64,000 nucleotides of DNA from Nitrospirota bacterium (GTDB lineage Bacteria; Nitrospirota; Thermodesulfovibrionia; Thermodesulfovibrionales; UBA6898): assembly GCA_021783515.1 (NCBI GenBank), contig JAJXTV010000008.1:44217-108216 (forward strand), given 5' to 3'. The number at the start of each line of letters is the position of its first letter. The stretch's first letter is position 1. The notes below the pieces were generated by a model. The model saw only the letters and a program-made list of their open reading frames with translations, did not search any database and was not told where the DNA came from. The position numbers and the translations under genes are program-made. Positions 35,532 through 45,424 of this stretch are shown here, in pieces.

Positions 35532-35816
35532 ATGGAGGTGACGCCGAAGATGGTAGAAAAACGAAAGCATGACCGGCGCGATTTCATCGCAGTGATCGAA
35601 TACGGGGTAAGGCGGGACGCCGGGACAGAGACCTGCAAGGGGGTCGCGGCAGACATCTGCGAATCGGGGTTTTCCCTTTATCTTTTCCGGCTTCTCGCCA
35701 GGGGGGAAGAGATCATGATCAGAACGGAGCTGCCGGTTTCTCCGCGGACCGCCTCGGTGCGCTGGATCAGGAGAATCGACGGTAACATCTTCAAGGCCGG
35801 TCTGATGTTCGTTTAG
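35532..35816 (+). CDS. PilZ-domain protein
   Basis: RKHDRRDF...ADICESGFSLYL...G. Confidence 0.7.
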   Translation: MEVTPKMVEKRKHDRRDFIAVIEYGVRRDAGTETCKGVAADICESGFSLYLFRLLARGEEIMIRTELPVSPRTASVRWIRRIDGNIFKAGLMFV

Positions 35817-35864
35817 CCGGCGGCGCACCCGCCCGGTATCCAGAGTGAGGCGGCCTGATCTTAT

Positions 35865-36182
35865 GTGAGAGAAATGCGAGCGATGCAGAGGAAGAACTGC
35901 TGGGAAAAGAAGCGATGCGGGAGAGAGATGGGAGGGCAGAACGCCTATGAGCTGGGGGTATGTCCCGCCGCTACGGAGATCCGCCTCAACGGGATTCACG
36001 GTGGGGAGAATGCCGGCAGGGCATGCTGGACCATCGCCGGAACTATGTGCGAAGGCGCGGTCCACGGAAGCTTTGCCCAGAAATATCACAACTGCGGCAG
36101 TTGCGAGTTCTACAACCTGGTGAAAGAGGAGGAGGGGGACTGTTTTCGTGCGACGATCACGCTTCTGGCGAAGATCGAGTAG
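35865..36182 (+). CDS. Cys-rich 'two-CW' domain-like protein
   Basis: NCWEKKRCGRE...ELGVCPA...ACWTIAGTMC...NCGSCEFYNLV. Confidence 0.65.
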   Translation: MREMRAMQRKNCWEKKRCGREMGGQNAYELGVCPAATEIRLNGIHGGENAGRACWTIAGTMCEGAVHGSFAQKYHNCGSCEFYNLVKEEEGDCFRATITLLAKIE

Positions 36183-36185
36183 TCC

Positions 36186-36893
36186 CTATTCCTTAACCTT
36201 CTCAATCGCCTTTTTCGCCGCGCGCGCCTCGGCTTCCTTCTTCCTCTTTCCGGAGGCCGAGGCCAGCCTCCTGCCTTCCAGAAAAACCGCAACGGTGAAG
36301 ATCCTCTGGTGTTCTTCACCTTCTTCCTTGATCACCTTGTACTCGGGCAGGATCCCGTAAAGGGACTGCGTCTTTTCCTGGAGCTCCGTCTTGAAGTCAT
36401 AGAACTCTCCGGATTCGATCGCCCGCTTCACCCTGTCTTCAAAGAACCTGAGTACGACCTGCCTGGTCTTTTCATAGCCGCTGTCCAGATAGACCGCCCC
36501 GATGACCGCCTCGAACACGTCGGCGAGGATTGATTTCTTCGCCCTTCCGCCGGTGGATTCCTCGCCCTTCCCGAGAAGAATATGCCTGCCCAGAGAAACC
36601 GAAGAGGCGATCTCGGCGAGGACCGCTTCGCAGACGAGAAAGGACTTCATCTTCGCCAGGACCGATTCCTCGTACCGTTCGCCGAGGAGAAACAGGTACT
36701 CGACGACCACGAGTCCCACTACGGAATCCCCCAGAAATTCGAGGCGTTCGTTGTACGACCGGGTCTTCCCCTTGTTTTCGTGGTAGAAGGATTTATGCGT
36801 CAGCGATTCCGAAAGCAGGTCCCTGTCCCTGAAGTGATAGCCGATCTTTCGTTCGAGGTCGGAGGCTTCCCGTGACGATGCCGGAGAGGTCAA
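36186..36893 (-). CDS. rnc: Ribonuclease III
   Basis: [15 protein letters not shown] signature, dsRBD; probable TTG start at 36893 overlapping fabF stop (TTGA). Confidence 0.95.
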   Translation of the reverse strand: MTSPASSREASDLERKIGYHFRDRDLLSESLTHKSFYHENKGKTRSYNERLEFLGDSVVGLVVVEYLFLLGERYEESVLAKMKSFLVCEAVLAEIASSVSLGRHILLGKGEESTGGRAKKSILADVFEAVIGAVYLDSGYEKTRQVVLRFFEDRVKRAIESGEFYDFKTELQEKTQSLYGILPEYKVIKEEGEEHQRIFTVAVFLEGRRLASASGKRKKEAEARAAKKAIEKVKE

Positions 36894-38134
36894 CGGGAGA
36901 ACTTCTTGAAAAGAAGGCAGGCGTTCGTCCCGCCGAAACCGAAGGAGTTCGACATGGCGCATCCAACCGCGGCCTTACGCGCCTTATTCGGGACGTAATC
37001 GAGATCGCATTCGGGATCGGGGTTGTCGAGGTTGATCGTCGGCGGGATCATCCCCTCCCGTATCGTCAGCGCGCAGACAACCGCCTCGACGCCTCCCGCG
37101 GCGCCGAGAAGATGGCCGGTCATCGACTTGGTCGAACTCACCGACACCTTATATGCATACTCGCCGAAGACCGACTTTATCGCCGCCGTCTCGAGCTCGT
37201 CGCCGTATTTCGTCGACGTCCCGTGCGCGTTTATGTAGTCCACTCCAGAGGGCTCCGTCCCGGCGTCCTTCAGTGCCATCGCCATGCACCGCGCAGCGCC
37301 TTCTCCGCCCGGAGCCGGCGAGGTAATGTGATAGGCGTCTCCTGTCAGGCCGTACCCGGCGATCTCGGCGTATATCTTCGCGTTCCGCTCGAGGGCGTGC
37401 TCCAACTCCTCGATGATCATGACGCCGGACCCTTCCCCCATAATGAAACCGTCCCTGTCCCTGTCAAAAGGCCTGCTCGCCTTTTCCGGTTCGTCGTTCC
37501 TCGTCGAAAGCGCCTTCATCGCATTGAACCCGCCGATGCCCATGGCGGTGATGCACGACTCGGCCCCTCCCGCAATCATCGCGTCTGCGTCTCCCCGCTG
37601 GATCACCTTGAATGCGTCTCCGATCGCATGGCTTCCCGTGGCGCATGCGGTCGCGGGAGCAGAATTAGGCCCTTTTGCTCCGAATTTTATCGAGACATTG
37701 CCCGCAGCGAGGTTGATGATCAACATTGGGATGAAGAAGGGGGTGATCCTTCTGGGTCCCTTTTCGAGCAAGACCTTGTGGTAATGCTCGATCGCGGGAA
37801 GTCCGCCCATCCCGGAGCCCAGGTACACGCCCACGCGGGGGGCGTTGCGGTCGTCGATCTTCAGCCCCGAGTCCTCCATCGCCATCGTCGAAGCGGCGAC
37901 CCCGAAGTGGATAAACCGGTCCATCTTCTTGATCTCCTTCGGCTCGATGTAGTCCTCGGGATTGAACCCGTCGACCTCGCCGGCAATCTGGGTAGGAAAG
38001 GCGGAGGCGTCGAACTGCGTGATTTTCCTGATGCCGGACCTGCCGGCAAGCAGGCCATTCCAGCTTTTTTCAACGCCGGCGCCCAGGGGCGTGATCAGCC
38101 CCAGTCCTGTAACGACGACCCTCCTCTTCGACAT
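36890..38134 (-). CDS. fabF: Beta-ketoacyl-ACP synthase II
   Basis: [47 protein letters not shown]. Confidence 0.97.
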   Translation of the reverse strand: MSKRRVVVTGLGLITPLGAGVEKSWNGLLAGRSGIRKITQFDASAFPTQIAGEVDGFNPEDYIEPKEIKKMDRFIHFGVAASTMAMEDSGLKIDDRNAPRVGVYLGSGMGGLPAIEHYHKVLLEKGPRRITPFFIPMLIINLAAGNVSIKFGAKGPNSAPATACATGSHAIGDAFKVIQRGDADAMIAGGAESCITAMGIGGFNAMKALSTRNDEPEKASRPFDRDRDGFIMGEGSGVMIIEELEHALERNAKIYAEIAGYGLTGDAYHITSPAPGGEGAARCMAMALKDAGTEPSGVDYINAHGTSTKYGDELETAAIKSVFGEYAYKVSVSSTKSMTGHLLGAAGGVEAVVCALTIREGMIPPTINLDNPDPECDLDYVPNKARKAAVGCAMSNSFGFGGTNACLLFKKFSR

Positions 38135-38364
38135 TAAGACTGTTTGCTCTTGATATATTCGACCGCGTCCTTGACCTTGGCGATCTTCTCGGCGTCCTCG
38201 TCCGGGATTTCGATATTGAACGTCTCTTCGAAGGCCATGACGAGCTCGACCGTATCGAGCGAATCCGCTCCGAGGTCCTCGACAAACGACGCCTCCGGTG
38301 TTACTTCGGCTGCGTTTACGCCCAGCTGCTTCGCGATTATTTCCTTCACCTTTTCTTCAACCAT
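38134..38364 (-). CDS. acpP: Acyl carrier protein
   Basis: [18 protein letters not shown]. Confidence 0.98.
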   Translation of the reverse strand: MVEEKVKEIIAKQLGVNAAEVTPEASFVEDLGADSLDTVELVMAFEETFNIEIPDEDAEKIAKVKDAVEYIKSKQS

Positions 38365-38457
38365 TCCTATACCTCCCTATTCATTATTGCAATTTTAGAC
38401 TCGACAAAAAAGAACGGGGCACGCCTGCGGAAGACGCAGTCGCACTCCGTGTGTGTG

Positions 38458-39198
38458 TTACATATACATGCCGCCGTTGACATGCACCACCTGCCCCGTG
38501 ATGTACCCTGCCTCACGGGCGGCAAGGAAACAGACCGCATTGGCAACGTCATCGACCGTCCCGAAGGCGCCGACCGGTATTGATTTTAACATTTCCTGTC
38601 TCACATTTTCAGCAAGGGCATCTGTCATGGCGGTCGAAATAAAACCGGGCGCCACGGCGTTCACGGTCACCCCCCTGCTCGCGTATTCCCGGGCCACCGT
38701 CTTGGTGAGCCCGACGATGCCCGCCTTGGATGCGCTGTAGTTGACCTGGCCGGGATTCCCCATGAAGGCGACGACCGAGGCGATATTGACGATCCTGCCG
38801 TACTTCTGCTTCACCATCACCTTCACCGCCTCTTTCGAACAGAGGAAGACCCCCTTGAGGTTTATGTTGATGACCGCGTCCCAGTCCTCTTCCTTCATTC
38901 TCAGCACCAAGCCGTCTTTGGTGATGCCGGCGTTGTTGACCAGGATGTCGAGCCTTCCCCATTCCTTCATCACCGCCTCAAAGGCCTTTGAGACCTCTTC
39001 AGACCGGGAGACATCGAGCCTCACCGCCATCGTCCTGACCCCGAGGTCCGCCAGCTCCCGGGAGGCCTCTCCCGCGGTCTCCTCCGACACGTCCGCGATC
39101 ACGAGGTCCGCACCCTGCTTCGCCAGCTGTGCGGCGATCGACCTGCCGATGCCGCGGGCGCCCCCGGTGATCATTGCCACTTGTCCCTTGAAGTCCAT
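38458..39198 (-). CDS. fabG: 3-oxoacyl-ACP reductase
   Basis: TGGARGIG, NNAGI, YSASKAG. Confidence 0.96.
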   Translation of the reverse strand: MDFKGQVAMITGGARGIGRSIAAQLAKQGADLVIADVSEETAGEASRELADLGVRTMAVRLDVSRSEEVSKAFEAVMKEWGRLDILVNNAGITKDGLVLRMKEEDWDAVININLKGVFLCSKEAVKVMVKQKYGRIVNIASVVAFMGNPGQVNYSASKAGIVGLTKTVAREYASRGVTVNAVAPGFISTAMTDALAENVRQEMLKSIPVGAFGTVDDVANAVCFLAAREAGYITGQVVHVNGGMYM

Positions 39199-39325
39199 TT
39201 GCACCCCCTGGAAAAACGTCTATAATTGTAACAAAGTGCCGGTTTCTTTTCCAGTCCTTTTCTATGGTATAATTAATTTCGCCCACAATCCGTGCCATCA
39301 AATCTTTATGTACAAGAGAGGGACT

Positions 39326-40561
39326 ATGACAGGGAAAGTTTATCTGATCGACGTGACCAACAGGGACGGGGTGCAGACCTCCCGCATCCTGCTTCCCAAA
39401 CTTTCGAAAACGATGCTGAACATCTATCTCGACGAGATGGGTGTCTATCAGAGTGAAATAGGATTTCCCACTCTGCGCCACGAGGTAAATTATATCAACG
39501 GCAACCTGGAGTTGGCCAAGGCCGGGGTGATGAACCGGATCCATCTCGAAGGGTGGTGCCGGGCAGTGACGGACGACGTAGTACTGGCGTTCAGGAACTG
39601 TCCGGAGATCAAGCACCTCAACATCTCGATGTCGACGTCTGAGATCATGATCCAGGGGAAGTTCCAGGGGAAAAAGACCTGGAAAGACATCGTCAAATCG
39701 ATGGTCGAGGCGGTCAAGACCGCGCGCGAACTCGGCGCCGAGACGGTCGGCGTCAACGCCGAGGACGCATCGAGGACCGAACTCGACAGGCTGATCGATT
39801 TCGCCCTTGCCGGCAAAGAGGCGGGCGCCGACCGTTTCCGGTACTGCGATACGCTCGGGGCGGACGATCCGATCACAATCTACGACAGGATCAAGGCTCT
39901 CGCGCTTGCGACGAAATTTCCCCTTGAGATGCACTGCCACAACGACCTCGGCATGGCCGAGGCGGTCTCCTGCGCCGGCGCGCAGGGCTCCATCGAGGGA
40001 GGGGTCGATACGTATATCAATACGACGATCAACGGCTATGGGGAGCGGTGCGGAAACTGCGACCTCGTCTCGACGATCCTCGCGCTGAAATTTTCCCACG
40101 GGCTGAGCAAAAAGGTGCACCTCGACGAACACGTGGACCTGAAGAAATCCTGGAAGGTCGCGAAATACGGCTCTTACGCATTCGGCCTGCCGATCCCGAT
40201 CAACCAGCCCGGCGTCGGATCAAATGCCTTCGCCCACGAGTCCGGGATCCATGCCGACGGCGCGCTGAAAGACCGGCGCAATTACGAGCTCTACGACCCC
40301 GAGGACGTCGGCAGGGGAGAGCCGGAACTGCACGAGACCGGACGGATCATCACGACCGGGGAATATGGCGGGATCAAGGGCTTCAGACATGTCTACGACA
40401 AGCTCGGCATCCACTTTCACACCGACGACGAGGCGAGAAAGATACTCGAACTCGTCCAGTATGCCAACCTCCATACGCAGAAGCCCCTGACGGACGACGA
40501 ACTTCGGCTGGTCGCCACCCATCCCGACAGCGTCAGGAAGATTCTCACAATGAATGTGTAA
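39326..40561 (+). CDS. Homocitrate/isopropylmalate synthase family protein (NifV-like DRE-TIM metallolyase)
   Basis: DVTNRDGVQTSR; LEMHCHNDLGMAEAVSCAGAQ; INGYGERCGNCDL; HESGIHADG. Confidence 0.85.
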   Translation: MTGKVYLIDVTNRDGVQTSRILLPKLSKTMLNIYLDEMGVYQSEIGFPTLRHEVNYINGNLELAKAGVMNRIHLEGWCRAVTDDVVLAFRNCPEIKHLNISMSTSEIMIQGKFQGKKTWKDIVKSMVEAVKTARELGAETVGVNAEDASRTELDRLIDFALAGKEAGADRFRYCDTLGADDPITIYDRIKALALATKFPLEMHCHNDLGMAEAVSCAGAQGSIEGGVDTYINTTINGYGERCGNCDLVSTILALKFSHGLSKKVHLDEHVDLKKSWKVAKYGSYAFGLPIPINQPGVGSNAFAHESGIHADGALKDRRNYELYDPEDVGRGEPELHETGRIITTGEYGGIKGFRHVYDKLGIHFHTDDEARKILELVQYANLHTQKPLTDDELRLVATHPDSVRKILTMNV

Positions 40562-40580
40562 GGTCCGGAGATAAATAGTC

Positions 40581-40624
40581 AAAAAAGAAAGGGCGGAGAA
40601 AATTTTCTCCGCCCTTTCTTTTTT
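40581..40624. terminator. Perfect 44-bp palindrome, bidirectional terminator
   Basis: AAAAAAGAAAGGGCGGAGAAAA/TTTTCTCCGCCCTTTCTTTTTT between convergent genes. Confidence 0.9.
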
Positions 40625-40666
40625 GACCTGTCGGCGATATTTCCCGGCGGCCGCTGAATCCGCCCC

Positions 40667-41092
40667 TCAGTCGTTAGCTCCCTCAGGGGGGTCTTTGTCA
40701 GCACCCTCGTCCCGCAAAAGAAGCGGAAGCCGCGCGCCAGCAAGAAAGAATCCGGCGGATATAAAGACCGCGCTGCAGGCTACTGTGAAGGCAAGCGATT
40801 TCCCATGCCACAGCCCGGCAAACCAGCGTCTGAACGCGTCCGAGACAACAGCAGACTTTCCCCCAAAGACTTCCATATCATGGATATACGTCTTGGAGTC
40901 CTCCGGCGAGACCGGATACACCTGTCCGCCCGCCATTTCATACCCGGCGTCGCGTTGCGGGCCGTCGACCGCAGTCCCGTACACGGCGGCAGCGCCCGCC
41001 AGCCCCGCCAGCAGGATCGCTGCGCCGGCGATCTGCAAACGCCTGCGAAGAGCACCCTTCGGCCGCCTCCGGCGGCCGTACTTATCGCTCAT
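40667..41092 (-). CDS. Hypothetical membrane protein (2 TM)
   Basis: Two hydrophobic helices; 24 nt downstream of the kinase gene. Confidence 0.6.
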   Translation of the reverse strand: MSDKYGRRRRPKGALRRRLQIAGAAILLAGLAGAAAVYGTAVDGPQRDAGYEMAGGQVYPVSPEDSKTYIHDMEVFGGKSAVVSDAFRRWFAGLWHGKSLAFTVACSAVFISAGFFLAGARLPLLLRDEGADKDPPEGAND

Positions 41093-41115
41093 CGTCCCGC
41101 GCCGTCCGGCAGTCT

Positions 41116-43131
41116 CTATGCAAGATATTGCACCGGCACGTTGGCGTTTTCGGGCATATAGATAGGCAGGGAAATCGTAAACTTCGTACCTCTTCCCTCC
41201 TGGCTCTCGACATCGATCTTGCCTTTATGGCTCTGGATTATCTTATAGGTGATCGAGAGTCCCAGTCCTGTCCCTTTCTCCCGTTTCGTGGTGAAAAAAG
41301 GCTCGAAGATCTTCGGGAGCACCTCGTTCGGTATGCCGTGGCCGGTGTCCGATATCTCGACGAGGGCTGTTCTGTCGTTATTCGAGGTGCGGATAGTGAT
41401 CTCCTTCTGCCTCTGCCGGCCGGCCTCGACCATCGCGTGTACCGAGTTGTTCAGCACATTCAGAAAGACCTGTTTGATCTGGTTGGGATCGCCCATGATG
41501 ACCGGCAGCTCGGAGTAATGCTCATGGATCCTGATACTCGCGTCCTTCAGCTGCACCCCGATAAGGGTCACCACCTCCCTCAGCAGGCCGTTGAGGTCCA
41601 CAGCGCGTATCTCGAGCGGCCTCCGCCTCGCAAACTCCAGGAGCTGCTGCACGATGTCTCTCGCCCGCATCGACTCCTTCTCGATCACCTCAATGTCCTT
41701 CATAATGTTCTCGATGTTTCCTTCTTCCTTGATCAGCTCGGCATACCCCATGATGCTCGTCAGCGGATTGTTGATCTCGTGGGCGACATTCGAGGCAAGT
41801 TCGCCGATTGCCGCCAGCTTCGCGGCCTGCACCAGCTGCTCCTGCGTCTCTCTCAGTTCCTTCATCTGCGCCCTCAGGTCTTCGTAGAGCTTGATGTTTT
41901 CGATCGCAACCGATACGTTGTTCGAGATGATGCCGAGAAGCCGCGACGACTCCTCATGGAACTCCCCTTCCGTCTTGTTCGCCAGACGTATGACGCCGGC
42001 GAGGTCGCCTTTCAGGCTCACCCAGCCCAGAAGCAGGGTTCGAACATGCGTCGCCTGCACTCCCAGAAGTCCGGCCGGCAGACCATCCTCCCCCGGGGAG
42101 TTGACGATCATCGGCCTCCGGTTACTGGCCGCGTACAGCTTCCTCATCGCCCCGCCCGGCACCCGGATCGACCGGGCCTCGGCCTCATCCATTCCATGGG
42201 CCGGAAAGGCATGCTCAAGATACTCACCGCGCTCATCGAACAGCAGAAGGCCGCATTGCTCGACGCCTACCAGCTCGGCTACGCCCCGCGATACCTCGCG
42301 GACGATGTCCCCGATGTTCGAAACCGAGTGAAACGGGAGGGTCACCCGGTAGAGTCCGGTCAGCTTATTCATATGCTGAACGACCTTCTCGTTGCTTTCC
42401 TTCAAAGAGATGCTCATGTCGTTGATGGACGCCGCGAGTTCGCCGAACTCGGTCGTATCGGAATAGCCCGTGGTGCAGCCGAGGTTCCCCGCGGCAATCT
42501 TCCTCGATACCCCGATCAGTTCGCGCACGGGGCTTATGATGTTCCTTGTCAGCCGCGTCGCGATCCAGAGCGCGATAAGGAACGAAATAAAGAGCGTGAC
42601 GATCAGTATCCGCTGCGCCCGCCGCACGTCGTCGATCGCCTTCTGTGTCCTCTCCTGAAGCCGCTGGTTCGCGATCAGAGCCATTTCGGATGTCATGTTC
42701 AGCAACTCGGTCCCTATATTATAGGACTCCGTTTTAAGCGACCTGATCCTCTCCTCATCCGCCGAGGCGGTGATATAATAGCTCAGCGATGTCTCGAACC
42801 TGTCGATCAGCCCTCTGACATCGCGGAGTTTCTGCGTCATCAGGGGAGAGTGGTGACACTGGGTACAATGATTGATCGACTTGTCGAGGTCCGTGACGTT
42901 CGAGACTATCTTGTCGAGGCGGCTCCCCAACTCGGTATGGACGGTAAGCAGGTCCTGCTCCACGTTCTGGATCTTGATGATCAGGTCCTGTCTGAGGATT
43001 TCTACGTTGTGAAGGGTGATGATTTCCTGGAGCTGCGAGGTGGTAAAGGTGATGTACAGCATGGATATGACCGCCCCTGCCGTGAAGACCGCAAAGAGAA
43101 CAGACAGAAACGCTATGATCCTGTTTTTCAT
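41116..43131 (-). CDS. Sensor histidine kinase with periplasmic CXXCH motif, HAMP, GAF, HisKA, HATPase
   Basis: SINHCTQCHHSP between TM1 and TM2; NVAHEINNPLTSIMGYAEL; DTGHGIPNE. Confidence 0.94.
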   Translation of the reverse strand: MKNRIIAFLSVLFAVFTAGAVISMLYITFTTSQLQEIITLHNVEILRQDLIIKIQNVEQDLLTVHTELGSRLDKIVSNVTDLDKSINHCTQCHHSPLMTQKLRDVRGLIDRFETSLSYYITASADEERIRSLKTESYNIGTELLNMTSEMALIANQRLQERTQKAIDDVRRAQRILIVTLFISFLIALWIATRLTRNIISPVRELIGVSRKIAAGNLGCTTGYSDTTEFGELAASINDMSISLKESNEKVVQHMNKLTGLYRVTLPFHSVSNIGDIVREVSRGVAELVGVEQCGLLLFDERGEYLEHAFPAHGMDEAEARSIRVPGGAMRKLYAASNRRPMIVNSPGEDGLPAGLLGVQATHVRTLLLGWVSLKGDLAGVIRLANKTEGEFHEESSRLLGIISNNVSVAIENIKLYEDLRAQMKELRETQEQLVQAAKLAAIGELASNVAHEINNPLTSIMGYAELIKEEGNIENIMKDIEVIEKESMRARDIVQQLLEFARRRPLEIRAVDLNGLLREVVTLIGVQLKDASIRIHEHYSELPVIMGDPNQIKQVFLNVLNNSVHAMVEAGRQRQKEITIRTSNNDRTALVEISDTGHGIPNEVLPKIFEPFFTTKREKGTGLGLSITYKIIQSHKGKIDVESQEGRGTKFTISLPIYMPENANVPVQYLA

Positions 43132-43213
43132 AAGATTGATTTATGTCCCTACGCTACAATAAAATATAACCAATCGGGAAGAAATATAGCAATTCCTTTG
43201 AAGGAGCGTCCAG

Positions 43214-43417
43214 ATGATCGAAACAACGATACAGGTAGACGGAATGTCCTGCCAGCATTGCGTCATGAGGGTGAAAAAGGCGGTCGAAGGGCTGACGGGA
43301 ATCGCGAAGGCCGACGTGCAGGTCGGTGTCGTAAATGTAACCTTCGACGATGCAAAAATTCAGAAGAAGGAGATCGAAGACGCCATCGTCAAGGCGGGGT
43401 ACAAGATACACGGGTAG
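43214..43417 (+). CDS. Heavy-metal-associated (CopZ-like) domain protein
   Basis: VDGMSCQHCVMRVKKAVEGL. Confidence 0.9.
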   Translation: MIETTIQVDGMSCQHCVMRVKKAVEGLTGIAKADVQVGVVNVTFDDAKIQKKEIEDAIVKAGYKIHG

Positions 43418-43441
43418 GGGCAATTCATGAATTGCCCCTAC
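43414..43441. repeat. 28-bp perfect REP-like palindrome
   Basis: GTAGGGGCAATTCATGAATTGCCCCTAC. Confidence 0.9.
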
Positions 43442-45281
43442 TTCGTGGGAGCGCTACATAAAAGACCGCCCCCTCATTCGTCGTCGCTTCGGCCCATATC
43501 CGGCCCCCGTGCCGCTGGACGATGCGGTGAACGATCGAAAGTCCTATGCCCGTGCCCTCGAATTCGTTCGCGCTGCGCAGCCGCTGGAAGACCCCGAACA
43601 GCTTCTCCGCATGCTGCATGCTGAACCCGACGCCGTTGTCCCGCACAAAATAGAGGTGCTCGGCCTCGCCGCTCCTTCCCCCGACCTCGACTACCGCATC
43701 TGCCCTCTTCCTGGTGAACTTGACCGCGTTCGAGAGGAGGTTTTCGAACACCTGCCGGAGGAGCACGGGGTCTCCCTTGATCGGGGGCAGCGGCTCAACG
43801 ACAAATGAAACGGTCCTCTCCGGCAAGGCCCGCCGAGCCTCTTCGCAGAGCCCCTTCACCATCTTTTCGACGTCGACCTCGGCGACATTCATCTCCTGCC
43901 GGCCAATCCGGGAGAGGTCTAAAAGACCGTTTATCAGCCGGTCCATCTTTCCGGCGTTCGCCTCTATGGTGCCGAGGAGGTCCCTCCCTTCGGCATCGAG
44001 CCTCTCCCCGTAGTCTTCCAAAAGCGCCCGCGAAAAGCCGCCTATGATCCGAAGCGGGGCTCGGAGATCATGGGAGACCGAATAACTGAACGCCTCCATC
44101 TCGCGGTAGGCGAGTTCCAGCCCGGAGGTGCGCTCCTTCACCTTTCCCTCCAGTTCCTCGTTGAGTGCCCGCAAGGCATCCTCCGCCTCCCGCCTCATCC
44201 TCTCATTTTCGATGAAATCGACCGCAAAGGACACGTCCTCCGCAAGGGCGGTGAGCAAATCGATCTCCTCCCCGGTGAAAAACTGCGGCCTTTCCGAATA
44301 TATGGTGAATGCACCGATCACCTCCGACCCGATGCGAAGGGGGAAAGAGGCCGACGAGCGGAACCCGTGCCGCAGGGCCTTCTCCCGCCAGGGCCTCATG
44401 ATCGGATCGACCTCTGTGTCGCTGCAGATGAAATGTCTCTTATCGAAGACCGCCCTCCCGGTCGGCCCCTTTCCCTCCGGCACATCGGCGGCAATGACCC
44501 TGACCGCATCAAGATAGCCGCCCTCGTCTCCCCAACACGCCACTGGCCTCACCTCGAGCGTCTCAGGGTCTTTCATCCCTATCCACGCCATTCTGAACAT
44601 CCCGTCTTCGACCGCAATCCTGCAGACCTGCTCATATAATTTTTCGGTTTCCCGGATGCGGACGATCGCCTCATTGATCTTGCTGAGCACCGAATAGAGA
44701 CGGTTCAGGCGGAGAACGTTTTCCTGAGCCGTCTTTCGATCGGTGATATCATGGAAATAGACGGCCAGACCTTCTTTGGAGGGAAATGCCCGGACCTCCA
44801 CCCAGATAGCAAGGAGAGGGGAAAGGGCTTCAAACGATACCGGCGTCATCTCGGCCAGCGCCCTGTGGTATTGTTCGTAAAAGACCGAATCGGCCGCCCC
44901 GGGGGCCACTTCCCATATCGTCCGGCCGAGGAGTTCGTCAAGGCTTCTCCTCCAGAGCCGCGCTGCCTCATTATTGACGTAGGTAAAACGCCACTGGCGA
45001 TCAAGGGTGAAAAAACCATCGGAGATGCTCTCGAGGATATCGAGCAGTCTCTCCTGGTTCCTGCGGCCCTGCGCCTCGGCCTTGTGGCGGACGGCCATCT
45101 CCCCCCCAAGCTCCTCGTTGCGGCGGGCAAGTTCGGAGGAGCTTACACGGGGGCGAGTGGCAGCCGTTTCCTTCTTTTTTCCGGCGGAGTCCGGCACACT
45201 TCTAAATCCTTTGTCTTTCATCCCGGGGTTCCCCTTCTCCGGACCGGCGTCGCGGCCTTCCTTGGGATGCCTTTTCGCCAT
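43425..45281 (-). CDS. PAS/GAF sensor histidine kinase
   Basis: YSVSHDLRAPLRIIGGFS, VRDNGVGFSMQ, GTGIGLSIVHRIVQRHGG. Confidence 0.94.
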   Translation of the reverse strand: MAKRHPKEGRDAGPEKGNPGMKDKGFRSVPDSAGKKKETAATRPRVSSSELARRNEELGGEMAVRHKAEAQGRRNQERLLDILESISDGFFTLDRQWRFTYVNNEAARLWRRSLDELLGRTIWEVAPGAADSVFYEQYHRALAEMTPVSFEALSPLLAIWVEVRAFPSKEGLAVYFHDITDRKTAQENVLRLNRLYSVLSKINEAIVRIRETEKLYEQVCRIAVEDGMFRMAWIGMKDPETLEVRPVACWGDEGGYLDAVRVIAADVPEGKGPTGRAVFDKRHFICSDTEVDPIMRPWREKALRHGFRSSASFPLRIGSEVIGAFTIYSERPQFFTGEEIDLLTALAEDVSFAVDFIENERMRREAEDALRALNEELEGKVKERTSGLELAYREMEAFSYSVSHDLRAPLRIIGGFSRALLEDYGERLDAEGRDLLGTIEANAGKMDRLINGLLDLSRIGRQEMNVAEVDVEKMVKGLCEEARRALPERTVSFVVEPLPPIKGDPVLLRQVFENLLSNAVKFTRKRADAVVEVGGRSGEAEHLYFVRDNGVGFSMQHAEKLFGVFQRLRSANEFEGTGIGLSIVHRIVQRHGGRIWAEATTNEGAVFYVALPRSRGNS

Positions 45282-45424
45282 GAATACTCCCCGTCGTTAT
45301 TCATCGTTATTAAAGTGGTCTATAGGATAGCAAAAAATATCTGAGGAAAGAAAACAGAAAAAAAGCAGGAAAGGATGCTGCGAAGGGTGCGAAAGGAGGG
45401 CCTCGCCGGCAGCCGACCGCCGGA

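Noticed and set aside
36872-38137. 421-aa plus-strand ORF
   Set aside because: Antisense to fabF
41128-43461. 777-aa plus-strand ORF
   Set aside because: Antisense to a well-supported histidine kinase; composition rich in R/H/D/L with no domain, a GC-rich antisense artefact
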